From positions 128,644 to 192,643 of the forward strand of contig JAYKAV010003436.1 of the NCBI GenBank assembly GCA_035582835.1: a stretch of DNA of 64,000 nt, read 5' to 3'. Numbering within the stretch: the stretch's first letter is position 1; each line of letters begins with the position of its first letter. Positions 14,606 through 28,000 of the stretch are shown here, one piece after another. Under the pieces are notes generated by a model. It was not told the origin of the DNA and did not search any database. It worked only from the letters and a program-made list of their open reading frames with translations. A program made the position numbers and the translations under genes. The DNA comes from Phoebastria nigripes. Lineage: Eukaryota > Chordata > Aves > Procellariiformes > Diomedeidae.

Positions 14606-15480
14606 GTTATCTGGATGTTTTCCCCAAAACATTTTCAAAAAGACTATTATTTGTAACATGAGTATCCTTTTTTTTTATTTTATTTTAAAGTTATTTCAGA
14701 ATTATCTGAGAGTATTTTACATANGTCTGTATTTAGGCAATGATTTATGTCTGTCTTATGCTACATGTTGATGTTGTCTTGTTGAACAGTATTAAAGGAA
14801 CAACATGATGTTCCTTGCAAGACATCAAGCTGTGAAATGTTCTGCTTTCTGCAATTATAAAATGATTGTGAGAAATATCATATACAAATGTTGGAAAGTC
14901 CACATCTTCTGCATGACTATGTGTATCCATCACTGGAGAAAGTGAAGTTTTTTCTTACAATATCTACATAGAGCATGGCCTATCCTTCCTTGCTCGGTAT
15001 GTCATGCTATAGGTAGCATGTCTGTCACCATTTCAGTTCCTCTCACTCTCCTTATTTTGTTAGGACACTTTGCTGCTTTGTGTTTCTTTTTACAGACATA
15101 GTTTTTTCTTGTCTTCCAGTTTGCAGCACCTTTACTGAAGGCATCCTTTAGTCACCTATTAGTCATACCTTAAGCTCCTGAGCATTTTTCTTCAAATCAT
15201 AATGAAGGTGCCAATCATCATAGATACCTGCAGTAGACCCAGTGAGGTTTTATGTTGTAGGGCATGTCCTACAAGATACCCTGACAAGGCAAGGGGCACT
15301 GGCCCCTTGAATCTTAGGAAATCCTCTCCTTACTGTCACTGGCTAAACTTTAGGTGAAGCACCTCCAAAGGTGACATGACTGCCTTGGTATTATTGTCTT
15401 CTACCCTGGTCTTTAAACAGGGCTTGCAAATGAAAATATCAGCTCAGTGCTCAGTATCAGCCAAAGATGCATATACAACA

Positions 15481-15575
15481 TTAGTAATTATTAGGAAAAG
15501 ATTAGAAAACAAAACTGAAAACATTATTACGGCACTGTTAGGCACTTGAATCTAGAATGGTACTCATGCCATATT
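15481..15575 (+). mobile_element. Possible ancient LINE (CR1/L3-like) ORF2 fragment
   Basis: The stretch beginning ATTAGGAAAAGATTAGAAAA and continuing CAAAACTGAAAACATTATTA resembles a block seen near the 3' end of ORF2 in old CR1/L3-type LINEs. Similarity fades quickly on both sides. The call rests on a remembered motif only and could be wrong. Confidence 0.3.
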
Positions 15576-18500
15576 TCATCTCTAGGTCCTCCACCTTTAT
15601 ACAGTGTTAGGATTTCAGGATACCCAGTCTGCCCATTCTGGTAGTTCTTCATCAATGCCAGAGAGAGCACCCCAAGTCCTTCTGACCACAGAAGGCAGTC
15701 AGACACAAGTATGATCGGAACATAAACATATTTACTCTTCTTCTCCAGGCTTTATGATCAGGTGCAGGGCTGCATCCTAGGGTGCCTCTGAACAGCCCTG
15801 ATCACATTATTTGCTTTGCCTTATATTCCTTTATTCCTTTTCCTCCACTTCTCCCCTCACAAGTTCTTTTCTCAGCCACTTCAAAATATATAGCCTGCCA
15901 AGGTTTATAGCTTCCCCATTGACCCAGTTTTGCAGACTTTATACCTTTATTTAGTAATTATAATATGGTTGTCCTGTCATTTTTCCCTTGAGCATCAGGG
16001 GAAAGGTTGATGCTACCCCTCCCCCCTTTTTAATTCTGCAATATTCTGCCTTTTCATGTTGCAGTCTGATTAATGGCACAACAGGTCAGGGTGGGCCACC
16101 TGCATATACAGTACTCTCCTTTTGTAATCTCTAGTGTCCTGAAATCCTTCATGGTATCTTCCTAGTGGTGCCAGAGGTAAGCAGTAGTCACATGCATGCA
16201 TACCTTGCATACAGTTTTATCAATTTCCTTATCTGGGGCGGCGGGGGGGAGGAACCTCTGTACACTATCACCTTGCTACCATGTCTCACCTGGTACCAAG
16301 AAAAGCGTATGTTCTGTAGCTTGAAATGTTCCACAGTCATCCTTAGTTTTAATAGCTTTCTCTCACGTTATCGTTAATACACATTTCCTTATACCTCCTG
16401 TTTTACTATGTTATTTAGAGACGGGCTGTGTTGAAGTTGGATCCATTGTTTTATTTATTCCTAAAACACTGATGAAAATATTATTTCTGAGTCAAAAAAC
16501 ACATCCACATTCAGGAATTTAAAGCTCTTTCTGTTTTGTTCAGGAATTTGAAAGAAAAGAGACAGTACTGAAAGTTACAGCAGCATGTTTTTAACCTTTC
16601 AATGAAATAAAAGAATAAAATTAATTTTTTAAATTGCTTTCCTCTTAGTTGTCATGATGAATCTTTGCAGTTGCTGGCTGGTATTGATCAGAGACAAAGA
16701 TGGAATTCTAAACTTTGAAATTACTGATGTGGGTTTTGTTTTTTTTTTCCAATGTAACACACAAGTTTATAGCTGGAAAAAAACAGCAATGGGGGAAAAA
16801 AATAAATTTATAACTGTTAAAGTCAGCACAAAACATGAGATGGGGAATTTGGGGTTGGCAGTACACTGTATTTCTAAAACCTATAGCAGTTACTGCATTC
16901 CTTTTTGTAATCAGCGGTCACCAATACTCTTAAGGAAAAAAACATAGGAGAAGGAAAAAATGTTGCTGGGAAACCTTAAGAGAAATTAAAAACAGATTTT
17001 CTCACATATTTAAAAATATTAACAATACATTGCAAAAAGCATTGAGTACTTCTTTAGGTGGGAATAAACCTAAATTTGCAATATAAGATGTATGTAGCTA
17101 GGATCTAGTTACATAAAAAAGCTTGCTTTTCAACTGTAACTGCATCCCAATTCCAGTTCTTCACTGAAGTGAACNGAATATATAAAATATTAATATTCAT
17201 TAGTATTAACTTTCTCAAGACACTAATTATTGCCACAACTCAATGCCTCTTGGTTATGTTTCCATTCAATCCCACAGCACCATTTTCAGTTTGAGCTATG
17301 TTTTTCTCACTTTATATCTAAAATGCCAATGAACAGACAGATGGAAGTAATTTGTAAACCCTTCCTTCAGCAGCTACCTGAAATTTGAGGACGGTGTGTT
17401 TCACGTACTGCCTCTAACTATGTGCATCAGTGAAGAAATCTAGCAGAATTTTGATTATTTCAATGTCTAAAGCCTGTTCTCTGTGGTGTTCTAAAGCAAG
17501 TTGTCCACCTAGCTTGAATAAATACGACTTTAAAACCCTGGCCATTGTAGGTAAATGTGTAAGATTTTCACTGTCCTTCCGTCTTTCCTTTCAAATAGAA
17601 TCACTTCTTTTTTCAGGTTCAAATGTTGCCACTTCCCTGTATATTGGGCAATTATATTTCAGCTATTTGCTGACTTGTATTTTTCCAAAATATTCATCTT
17701 AGCAACTGAGCATGTCTTCTGTGTGTCTAAAATAGCACAATGAGCTTGGTTTGGGGTTTGGTTTTTCTCATGTGCCAGTATTGATTGCTGTTACTCATCA
17801 ATATAATTTTGAGGTTTCTAACTTTTTTCTAAGATAATCGTATTTTGCAGCATAAATACAAAAGATGGAGTAATTTTTTTTTTTTTTGTCCTTGCCATAG
17901 TTCACATAATATTATCTCTGATTTCTGCTGTACTCAAACTTTGTATAAACTGAAGACTGTCTATACAAATATTTTTGCATTCCTGTAAGTTTGTAGTCTT
18001 GGATCTTAATTTTGGCAAGTGCCCATTTAATTATGGGAATATAAATCTACATCAAAGACATTGCTCTAATATTTTCAGCCATTGTAAGCTTTTCTGTTCT
18101 GGGGAAACCCCATCACATTACTAGTATCGTTCTGATAAATTTAAAGTTCTCTTTTCAGTTCTTGTTGCTCAGAAATACCCCCTAAGAGATTTTCTCTGTT
18201 TATTTCTTTCATAAAGATCATTTTCTCCTGTAAACTATGAAAAATTCAGAATGGTTCAAAAGAGGTTTTGAAGGTCATAGCAACCTAAACAGTTACTAAG
18301 TTTCTAGCAGACAGACGTAAAGCCTCCTATAGGCTTTCATTCATGTCCTACCATTGCTTCTTATATACAGTTCCATTTTCTTCAGTAGGCATGCACATCA
18401 TACCCAGACTAAAGAGACAGTGTTTCTCTTAAACCGTTTAAATAAAGATTGGACTAAAATGAACATATAGAAAAAGTCTGTATTTTAAATATAGAAAATT

Positions 18501-19256
18501 AGTATGACTTTAACTGTGTGTAAATACTGAAAATAGATTGTTTAGAATTCATTAAAAATAAGAATACATAATTATTCTAATGGTCTTTCCCTATTTGTTT
18601 GCCCTTTATCAAAGCAATGATTTGCTTTCCGTTTAGTTGGTTGTGCTTGGTTGTACTTTCCATTTGCAGGCAAAATGGCAAAAAAAAGTGTCCATATAGA
18701 ACACTGTAAAAAGTGAATGCAAATTTTTATAGATTTTGTATACTGTTGCCATCTTAAATTGTATCAGAAGTGAAATAAGAAAATTAATACTTGATCTTAC
18801 AGATAAAAATGTTGGTTTGAGATTTCATTTGGTAGACATTGTTGGGTTGCTGTGGCTTGCTTTTATCACTTTTGTTTGTTGCCTGAGATGTTTTCACATT
18901 TGTTGGGTTTAATATTAAGTAGAAATTAGTAACAGGATGCCTCTCCACTGAGAGACTGTCTCAGGAAGGAGGTGTAAGCTGAGGACACAAATATTTTGAA
19001 GCTTTTTAGTCCAAAAGAAGGATTTGTTGGCAGCTGGTACGAGAAGATACTTTGAGGAAAATAACAAAATTTGCTTGCGGTTTCCTTTTAAATCTAAAAA
19101 TTAGTTGTCTTCGCCTGTTGATTCATGTTTTCCCTATTACAAAAAGTGGCACCAAATGGTGTGTTTGGGTGGATTAGCGGACAATGGCAAAAAATACTTG
19201 TAGAGCAATTCTGCAGCGTGCTACCAGTGAGAATTTGAAGAGGAAAAATGGCAGGG

Positions 19257-19288
19257 ATATATATGTATGTGTGTGTATGTACACATAT
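19257..19288 (+). repeat. AT/TG microsatellite
   Basis: Alternating purine-pyrimidine tract of mixed TA, TATG and TG units ending in ACACAT, inside an intron. Confidence 0.75.
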
Positions 19289-22200
19289 CTAATTTTTAAA
19301 TTTAATTTTTAATACCATATTGGTATTTTTATGATTATCACATTTCTAGAGATTTATAATTCCGCAGTACACAAAATTCAGGACTGAGTACAAGTTGAAA
19401 ACACCTCAGGAAGTGATTATTTATGTTTGCTTTATAATCTGACTTGCATTTGTGGTCAAACTTGTGCAAAATGGGAGTTGCATATTTCCTGAAACTCCAG
19501 CACAATTCCCCCTGCATCATCTTGACGAGGGAAATGCTAAAACCAAAAAAATCAGTGGTTTCAACAGGGTATGTTATTCTGGATGGCTGTGTTTGTGTCG
19601 TGTATAAACATGTCTTGTTGAAGGAGAACATTAGCGCTGTTTGGTTTCTTTCCAGAGCTCAGACTGACTTTGCCGGTTTACCTTTTTATTGTAATTTCTG
19701 TCTGTTCTTCGCAGTAAATCCTTTCCATTCCCTTTCCTTTGTTAACTGGAGCTGTTGTCAAACGGCTGAAGAACAAGTAGAGTTCTTTCTGAAACACTGA
19801 GTTTTCTTTTCATGATACAAGATAATGAGGAGAAGCTTGCAGCTGAGGAGGGGACTGGTGAGACAACGTGAGGGGTTCCCTCTTAATTGATAATTACTGT
19901 TGTGTCAACACGTCCTATCTACGGAGTCTCCAAACCTAGTTTAGGTCTTGCACTATCCTGTGTCTAAATGCTTGCACAGCATGGGGCTTATTGTTTCAAA
20001 ACCAACAGTTATTTCTTCTGGAAAATGGCAATCTGGCTAAAAATCAACCATTTCGGAACTGAAATATTGTTTAATTGCAGTAGCGGGAACATCAAAAGTT
20101 TTCTGTTCACGTCGTATCCAGAAACGCACCATGTCTCAATGGCGGCTCAGACAAGCCTAACTTTCATAGAGATGTCAGTCACTGTTCTCACCCTTCATGA
20201 GCTCCTTTCTTCATGAAGGTATTTTGTCTTTTGGCACTGCTGCTTAGAGAGCAGTTCCGTATGGATGTTGAGCGGAGTTTTTGACCTAGGACTATTTGCC
20301 TTTAGCCAGTTTCAATGTTCAAGTGTTTTGAGAAGCACTTAAGCTATTCTTTCATCCTGCTTGCTCACTGCACAGCAGCTGTTTGAGTGAAATAGCCATG
20401 TGAGAAGATGAAATCTTCAGTGGCAGTATTANGCATTCCTGTCTGAGTGCTGGGGTGTGCTGTCTCCAGATTGTTATCCTGCTACTGGTTTTGTGGCTGT
20501 GCTATTAGTCATATTGGGAGAACTAATGCCGTTTTTTCATACGTTTTGCTTTCTGGTCTGATGCACAGCATAGCCACCCAAGCAGTTCTGCTGGCAGAGA
20601 TGAGGGGGCAGTAGCTAGCTGGTGGAGAGGAAAAGGAGGAAAGCAGGGAGGATGGGAATAGCTNAAGCTGTCCCTGGATACTTGTTTTATGAAACCGTAC
20701 TTTAAAACAATGCATCCCCATACAGAAATAACCTAAGAGATAACTCTCTGTTCTGCCAGAAACCGACTGAAACAAGCTGCTACTTTTTACCCTGAGCAAG
20801 AAATAAGATACCATCTCCCAGTGAAGTTGAAGGGAATTTGGTTTGACTCATCCTATACNCTCTTAAATAGCTTTTAATGACTCAGCAGTTTTATTGTATT
20901 TATCTTCACTTCTTTCCTGGAATGATCTGTACTCAATACAGAACCGTGCCTCTAGTCCAGCTTCCTCTCAGACCTGGGAGGATTGGATGACCTCGTAATG
21001 ATTTGCATTTGGGTAACATTTAAAGGTCCCAACTGACACAGGGCCACTATATACTGAACTTATATATTGAGACATGACTTGCTTGAGAGCTTTTCAGAGT
21101 TTTTTTGTACACGTTCTACTTAGCCACGACCTGTCTAACCAGCTAGTTCCAATCTATGTTACTGTGATGGATAAGTATTTTTTTCTTTTTCAAAAATTGT
21201 TAAATTTTATAAAAATCTTTGACGTTGGTTTACGTGAAGTTTTGCTTCAAGTAGAATGCTTTTACTGATACAATTTTTCTCTTGTGTTTGGGGAATTTAA
21301 CTGGTGTTTTCCTCAGCTTCTGTAGTCTAGAGACTTTTGAAAACCATGGAAACATACTCCACACATAGCAGACCAATTCCAAGTGAAGTTATCCTGCCTT
21401 GTTATTTTATTACTTGTAATTTTAATATGGTACAGGTATCCATATCCCATGAATATGGGAGTAAGAGAGTTTTTGCAAATAATTTGTCTCAAAGAATAAT
21501 GATTGCCCGATTATGATGTACTGCATGTGGAACAAAGGTACATTATTTACCTTATTTATTGGGATGAAGTGCGATTTTACTCCATCACCTACAGGTTTAA
21601 ATTATAAGTAATTTTGTTTATATTAATGCAATTACTGTAGAGTAAAACTAATGAGTGTGGAAGGAACCAGTTAATGGATATTCTATATGTGAAGAGCCCT
21701 TTATTTTAGCTGAGAGAGTGAAGTGTCAAGATATATACAGTAATTTTAAGAGAACCGTGCAGAGCAATGCTCAGAAATTGCATGTGATTTTTTTTCAGTG
21801 AAATTAATGATCTTTCTGGCATCCCTTTGTTTATATGTGTTTTAACCTGGCAAGTTTATTTTCAGATTGGGTTTGGGTTTTGGCAGTTTGGGTTTTTTTA
21901 ATAAAAATAATATCTAGATATAGATGTAGAGAGTGTGTGGCACTCTTACCTTTCAGCAGTACTTTGGGATATTTGAATGAAAGAAAAAAATGATTTTATA
22001 GTTTCTTATGAAAATATTTCTATTGTATGAGCTTCACTTAAATGATATCAGATTGAGTTTACAGAATCGTGGCTACGCATAACTTGCAGAGATGTCATTG
22101 CAGAGTGTGTTGACATGTCCATATTAGCTTTAACGGGCTAGCTCAAGTATCAATAGTGACAGCACAGGCAGTTTCAACCCATCTGAGCTACTCAAGTAGG

Positions 22201-22566
22201 CAGGCCACCAAAGAAGGATGTGCTGTTGTGGCATCGCTATTGAATTAGCTCCACTAAGTCTAATTCATATGTATCTGTTAATCAGACCTATTGCTACGTA
22301 GGCAAACATTTTGAGAAAAAAAAAGAAAGCCAGTTACTGAGGCAGTGTTTTGTCAGCTGATTTTAATCTAACAGTTTTAACACAGTCACTTCAAGAGAGT
22401 AGCTACCTCATCTTGTGGCTGAGCATCCATAAGCCCGACTGAAATGAATACAGCTAAAATGGATAGAAAGAACGGGTGATCAGAAATGAGTCTGTAAAGT
22501 GAAGCATTGGTAAATGTCATACTCCTGCAGAAGTTACAGTGAAAGGTGTGCGAAGTAATGCTGTAG

Positions 22567-22589
22567 TTTCTTACTTGTCAAGTAAGAAA
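22567..22589. repeat. Perfect inverted repeat, 11-bp arms, 1-nt spacer
   Basis: TTTCTTACTTG is followed by one T and then its exact reverse complement CAAGTAAGAAA. No gene or element boundary is visible beside it. Confidence 0.9.
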
Positions 22590-23174
22590 ATACTAGGATG
22601 TAGAAAGTGGAGTAATAAGAATTTGAGAGGATATGGACCATATTTGGGGACATAATGTATGTACGCATAATGTTTGTTTATAGTAACATTTGTTTATTAT
22701 TTCAAGTGGCAGATTCTGAGTATACTCAAAAATGTTTGCAGCAGCTCTGAGTGCGATTGATTAATTGGTGTATTTCCTCTTTATTAGTTGCTCGTTTTCT
22801 ACTTTAAAACATTTTGCTACTTTTGTAGTGCTTTATTCATAATCCATTTACAAGCACATAGGTTGCAAGGTAACTCGTGTTGTTTTAACTGCTTAAGTGT
22901 CTGAAATGCTTTAATTGCCCTTTTTCCTTTTATGAGTGAATTCTTAAAAGATTGAGTTCACTAAAGTTAACTCAAAGCTGTGCCATAAAACAAGCCAGCA
23001 ACTTGCAATGGAGTATAAGTTACTTTTTAAATAACAAGTATTAAAAAGCTTTGATTAAAGCAAACCGTATTTTAGCACAAGAGTCATCAGCTTAGCAGCT
23101 CTTTGAATAGTGTCATAATTTAAAATCGTAAGGTTTTTTAGCCATACCTTCAGAGAGTTTGGGAGTTGTTGGGC

Positions 23175-23248
23175 TTGCAGGCTGTTTGATTTTGATTTTC
23201 CTTTTTTTCAGTTGCAGGCTGTTTGATTTTGATTTTCTTTTTTTTCAG
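23175..23248 (+). repeat. 37-bp tandem duplication, two copies
   Basis: Unit one (23175-23211) begins TTGCAGGCTGTTTGATTTTG and ends CTTTTTTTCAG. Unit two (23212-23248) is identical except for one C-to-T change. Each unit ends in a pyrimidine tract plus CAG, so it looks like a splice acceptor. Confidence 0.95.
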
Positions 23249-24894
23249 TTACACTGTAAAGTGTAAATTTCTTCAGCCACTGTGTCCTATAAAGTACTGT
23301 TAACCTAAGATTAGTATTTAATATTTTTTAAATAATTCTAAACTATCTAAAATCTTGAAAAGTTTTCTTTATTTTTTTATTCATATGTCAGTGAGGGGAA
23401 GACTGAGCAGAGCTACTTCTGTGTAGTGGTTAGAGCAGCAACTCTCAGCCAAGACAAAACCTGTTTTTCTCATAAAATTGAATTAAATAACAAAATGTTT
23501 TTTCTGTCTGTCTTCTGGGCTGTAAAATGAAATGATTGTCATTGATGTCTGTACTTTGTTCTTATGGGATGAAAAACAATTCATAAATGGAGTAAGTATT
23601 CACCTGCATCAAAGAACTGGTGCTTTTAACACTAATTTCATGCATCCATCTACTGTAGTGCCCCAGCATGTTCTAGATGATAACGCACCGTAAGCTTGTT
23701 CCCAGCAGTACAGCTCTACAAAGTATTGGAATAAGGGTAGCATTTGTTTTGTTTTGCAAGCACGCATGAACTTAAATTTTCAATAATCAAGATAGTTGCC
23801 ATTTCTTCCCATTTGTCTATCGTCACCAAAGTATATGTATGTAACAAAATGAAGATGTAATTGCATCCAGTACTGAATTTTTCCACTAGCTTAAAGAAAA
23901 TTAGCATGACTAACAGTAGTGGTGAAAATAGATGAAAAGATACAATATTTTAACTGTGTGACTGACTCATTGGAAAAGGCTTTTTTTTCCCCTACATACT
24001 ACAGTGGTTATTAAAGCAGTTGAGAAGACAGAAGTTTGTGTGTGATTTTTATACTATACTTTGGAGAAAGCATTGATATCTAATTCTTTATTCGCTACTT
24101 TTTCCATATTTCATGGCCTTTACTTGTATTACACAATGTGTGTTGTACAAGGTGGAATAAACTGATTTTGTCAGAAGCGTTTGCTGGTTTCATTTCAGAG
24201 AGCTGGGAAATTTTATGAGGTACATTCACAGCGAGTACTTTGGTAATTGAATGTTACGGCATCTTTATCTCATAGAAATTAACAGGAAAGATCCAATGAG
24301 TTAATAAGGATTGAATTGTTAGAAAGACAGTGATTCTGAATTCATAGGGCAACAGGATATGTTAGAAATGCGAAGTGTGATTTTGGAGTTATAAGAACTG
24401 CAGAGCTATCATTTGAATTATTTTTAAGAGGCATAAATATGTACGTAGTCTAGACAGTGCTACTTTTGCACTGGCAGGGGCAGCTGCAAGTAATGCTAAT
24501 ACAAGAGCTGATTCCAAAACAGAGAGGGGGGAAAAATAGAAAAAGCCAAAGATGAAGAATATGCTGGAGGCCTCAAATGTTAGTTGTAGTGCGTTTTGGA
24601 AGAGTCATCCAGAGGTCTTTGTACAGGGGAAAAAATGAATATTGAAGTAATCCAGAACTACTTTTTAAATAACATTATAGTGCTTGCCTTTCTCCTCAAA
24701 TTTTTCCTACTTAACAACTGGATTATCCGTGTATACCTTACAGTTTCTGCTATGAGACTCAGCTTGGGTTTGGAAATGTAGCCCGAGTGTTACATCCTCA
24801 TCTTTTTATATGAGCTGGGGATAACTACATGTTTAAATTCTGGGAATGCAAAATCCTCCTTTTGTTTGTTGCTTCAACTTCCTTTTCTTGAACT

Positions 24895-25045
24895 ATTTTT
24901 ATTCATCTGTCCATTACTTTCAAACTTTTTGGTTTTACTCTTTGCTCACTTGTACTTGCCCCTTTTCCCCTCTTTTCCTTTTTTTAATCCCTTCTCCTTT
25001 TTTTCCTCTTCGTTATTGTTGCTTCTCTCCCTCTTTTTCTCCATG
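24895..25045 (+). repeat. Pyrimidine-rich tract
   Basis: About 150 bases dominated by T and C, especially 24955-25045, with repeated CTTTT and CCTTTTTTT words. It generates two hydrophobic open frames that are composition artefacts. Confidence 0.7.
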
Positions 25046-28000
25046 TACATACAATAAAATCAAACATTGGATTTTTGGTGCTTCTCGTATGACTTTATGT
25101 TGTTTGTCCTGTTAATATACCTCAAATAATTATAGATTCATTAACTGCCACTTGAATTAGAATGCTGGAAATGTCTGCACTGTTGCTTATATTGAAATGG
25201 TATGATAAAATAAAATCTTCTAAAATATTGCTCTTACTTTGTGTGGAAACTTGAAATTTTGAGTACCCAGTTAGTCTGTGGCATTTCTTAATAGAATTCA
25301 TAATCAATCATATGCTTCGCAGTTCATCCGTGTAGGCCATCAGGTCAAAGCCTGAAGGGCATGCCCCTTTCACTGAGCTGCTAATACAGAATATAGAAAA
25401 AAAAATAAATACCCCTGATATCGGTTGTACCTTCCTAAACTGACTTCACTAATAACCCAAATGATTGTGGAATTGCAGAGCATGCCATTTTGAATCAAAG
25501 CAACGTATTGCTATATGCCATGCATTGCTAACTTACTCCTTTTGCAAGGCACACTGAATTCCAGCAGTCCTAAAGTCATTCCGCAATCCAGATCCATGAT
25601 CATTCCGTCTGGAGTCGCCAGTAGCTCAGGCCAAACGGTGGCGTTTTGCCATGGGTCTGCGTGGAAAACAGTCGGAGTTTGCAGAGGAATTTGGGGTGAG
25701 TGCAGACAGGGACTAGAGGGCTTGAAGGCCTCTTGTGCTTCCTCAAATCCAACAGTGTAAAAGCACGTTCTGGCCANGGCTGGTGCTCCAGTATCCACAC
25801 TGCAAACGTGCATTATTCTACAGCTTTATGTTGTTGAGTTAGGACTAACCTTCTTGTTCGCATATAGCTGCGAAAAGGAAAGCTTTAAACATACACTAGG
25901 TTTACATGCATGGATGTCTGTGTTCCTTTACTTCCTTAGAGCTTTAAAAACGCGAGAGAATTAAACTGATTGTTTGAAAAACTGAAGAAGAAAAAAAGAG
26001 AAAGTTAAGCTGTAATATTAGCTAATTTTCTTTCAACTGGACTTCTATAAGAACAAAATTGATTGTTGTTTGAAATGTTTCTGTGATGCCAGCCATTTAA
26101 ATTCAAATAAAAAAATGCCACGGGGTTGCATTGGAAGTGAATGAATTACACTGGCAAGCTAGTATTAGTATTACTATTACTTCTTTGTATTGTAGCAGTA
26201 CCTAGCAATAAAACAAATATTTATACACATACATCACAGTACATTCTTGGTGACTGCAACTTTGGCATTTAAAAACCAAATAAGGTGGAGCATAAGAACA
26301 TGTTTTTGCCTGGCAGCTGCATGTGATTTCTCCTAGTGGATACACTAAAGAATTCTCATTGCTGCCCTAAATTCTTTTGTACTTGGCAGTATACAAATAT
26401 TTGAGTCAAAATCATCCTTGTGCTGAGATTTAGTCTAAGGTATGCTACAGAGTTTCAGAGTGAATAGCGTTACAGTTTTTCGGTGTTCCTTATTTTTTCT
26501 TCGGTTTCGTTATTTGGGTTTTTGCTGCTTTCTTGTTAAAGTAATTTAGTAGATCAAAGTTTGAGGATAGTTGACCATTTTTATGAGCCTATTATTTATC
26601 AGTGGATTGACAACTTTACGCCCTTATGCATACAATAATTATAAATTGTTAAACTTTTTTGTCTACTACAAATCTCTTCTTGTAGATGCTTGGGTCTTCT
26701 CAAGAATATTTCCACTCTTGTTTATGCGAAGAATGTGTTTGATAAACTGAAATGTCATGCTTTTGACAGCCAGATTTAAAGAACTATATTTGGGTATTAC
26801 ATGAAAGTAATTCAGGGGGTTTAAAGCTTTTGGGGTCATTTCAACTGGACTGGCTCCTTCTCTTGTTGATAGCAACAGGCGTGTTAGCATTTCACGTTAA
26901 TATTTATTTTCACATAAGCAGAATATTTGAGGCAACTGATAATTGTTACTAACCAGACAAATGAAACCTACTAAGTGGTAAATTTTTGTTGAGACTGTCC
27001 TAAGTGTAATGCTTTGTAGAACCATTAAAAGAGGATGTTTTGTGGCAAAGATTTTAACCTATCCACAGCATATGTTTTTATAGAAAGCTTCACTTTTCAC
27101 CTAATGCAGATGCTAAACCTTTTTCTGATGCTCAATACTACTACTACAACAACAATGGTATTTGTGAAAATAAGCATTGATTTAGATGAGAATGCATTTT
27201 ACGTACATATTTGCACATGTTAAGGAAAAATCTGGTCCTTACGGTGGCTAGATAAATGAATATTATTGTACTACATGCAGTAGGGAATTATGCTGTGGAC
27301 ACTGTCATTCGTGCACTGATATAAAATCTGGGTGGAACTAAAAAAGGAGTGTATCTTTATTCTTGAGTGCAAGTCACGCAAGAAGTTTTTGTTTGTTTTT
27401 GTGCAAACACAGATCGCACCTTTGTCACTGCTGTCCGGTAAAGATTACAGTACAGCTACTACTTTCTTAAGATATCAAGGTGATAGTACAAGCAGATTTG
27501 ACAGCTACTTATTGGCCAAAGCTCTCTCTGCTGTTGGATAGTTTGCTCTAAGTGACAAGAGATTGACCTCTTAAACCGTTTGAATCTCTCGGTGAGAAAT
27601 GAAAACTGGTATTNTAGATGTTCCAGGTGGGTCTATGGACATATGCGTCTTTACCAGGTAAGATAGATGTTTGCCCACATAGAAGTGAATAACTCGTCAG
27701 ACTCTTTCAGAAAGGCAGTTCTCTAAGCTTTATTTGAACAAGGCTCCAAATACCTTTCCTATACCTGATCTATTAATTGGCCATCAATGTTAATAAGTAA
27801 GTAATAATGACTGAAGTTCATTAGATTATTTTATTCTGTCCTCTGCTGTGTGCCATCCTTCTTGCTTTGAGTTTCTCTCTGCAGAGTCTGTAGTACAAAA
27901 AAACTTGGGGGAGGGATGAAAGTGTTGATGCCACACAACAATTGGTAATATATATTTTGGGTATATTGTATTTACGATAATTACTGGCTGGTTACATGAA

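Noticed and set aside
17401..17550. Open stretch ending GCCATTGTAG followed by GTAAATG, considered as a CENPP exon
   Set aside because: The translation lacks the F/L/W-rich pattern and basic ending expected for the missing CENPP exon.
24846..25115. Hydrophobic open frames rich in Phe, Leu and Ser that look like membrane proteins
   Set aside because: They are translations of a pyrimidine-rich tract, so the apparent hydrophobicity is a composition artefact.
27600..27665. Possible mini-exon ending CTTTACCAG followed by GTAAGA
   Set aside because: A good donor motif and a weak acceptor about 31 bases apart, but the translation matches neither CENPP nor ECM2. Isolated donor-like sites are common by chance.
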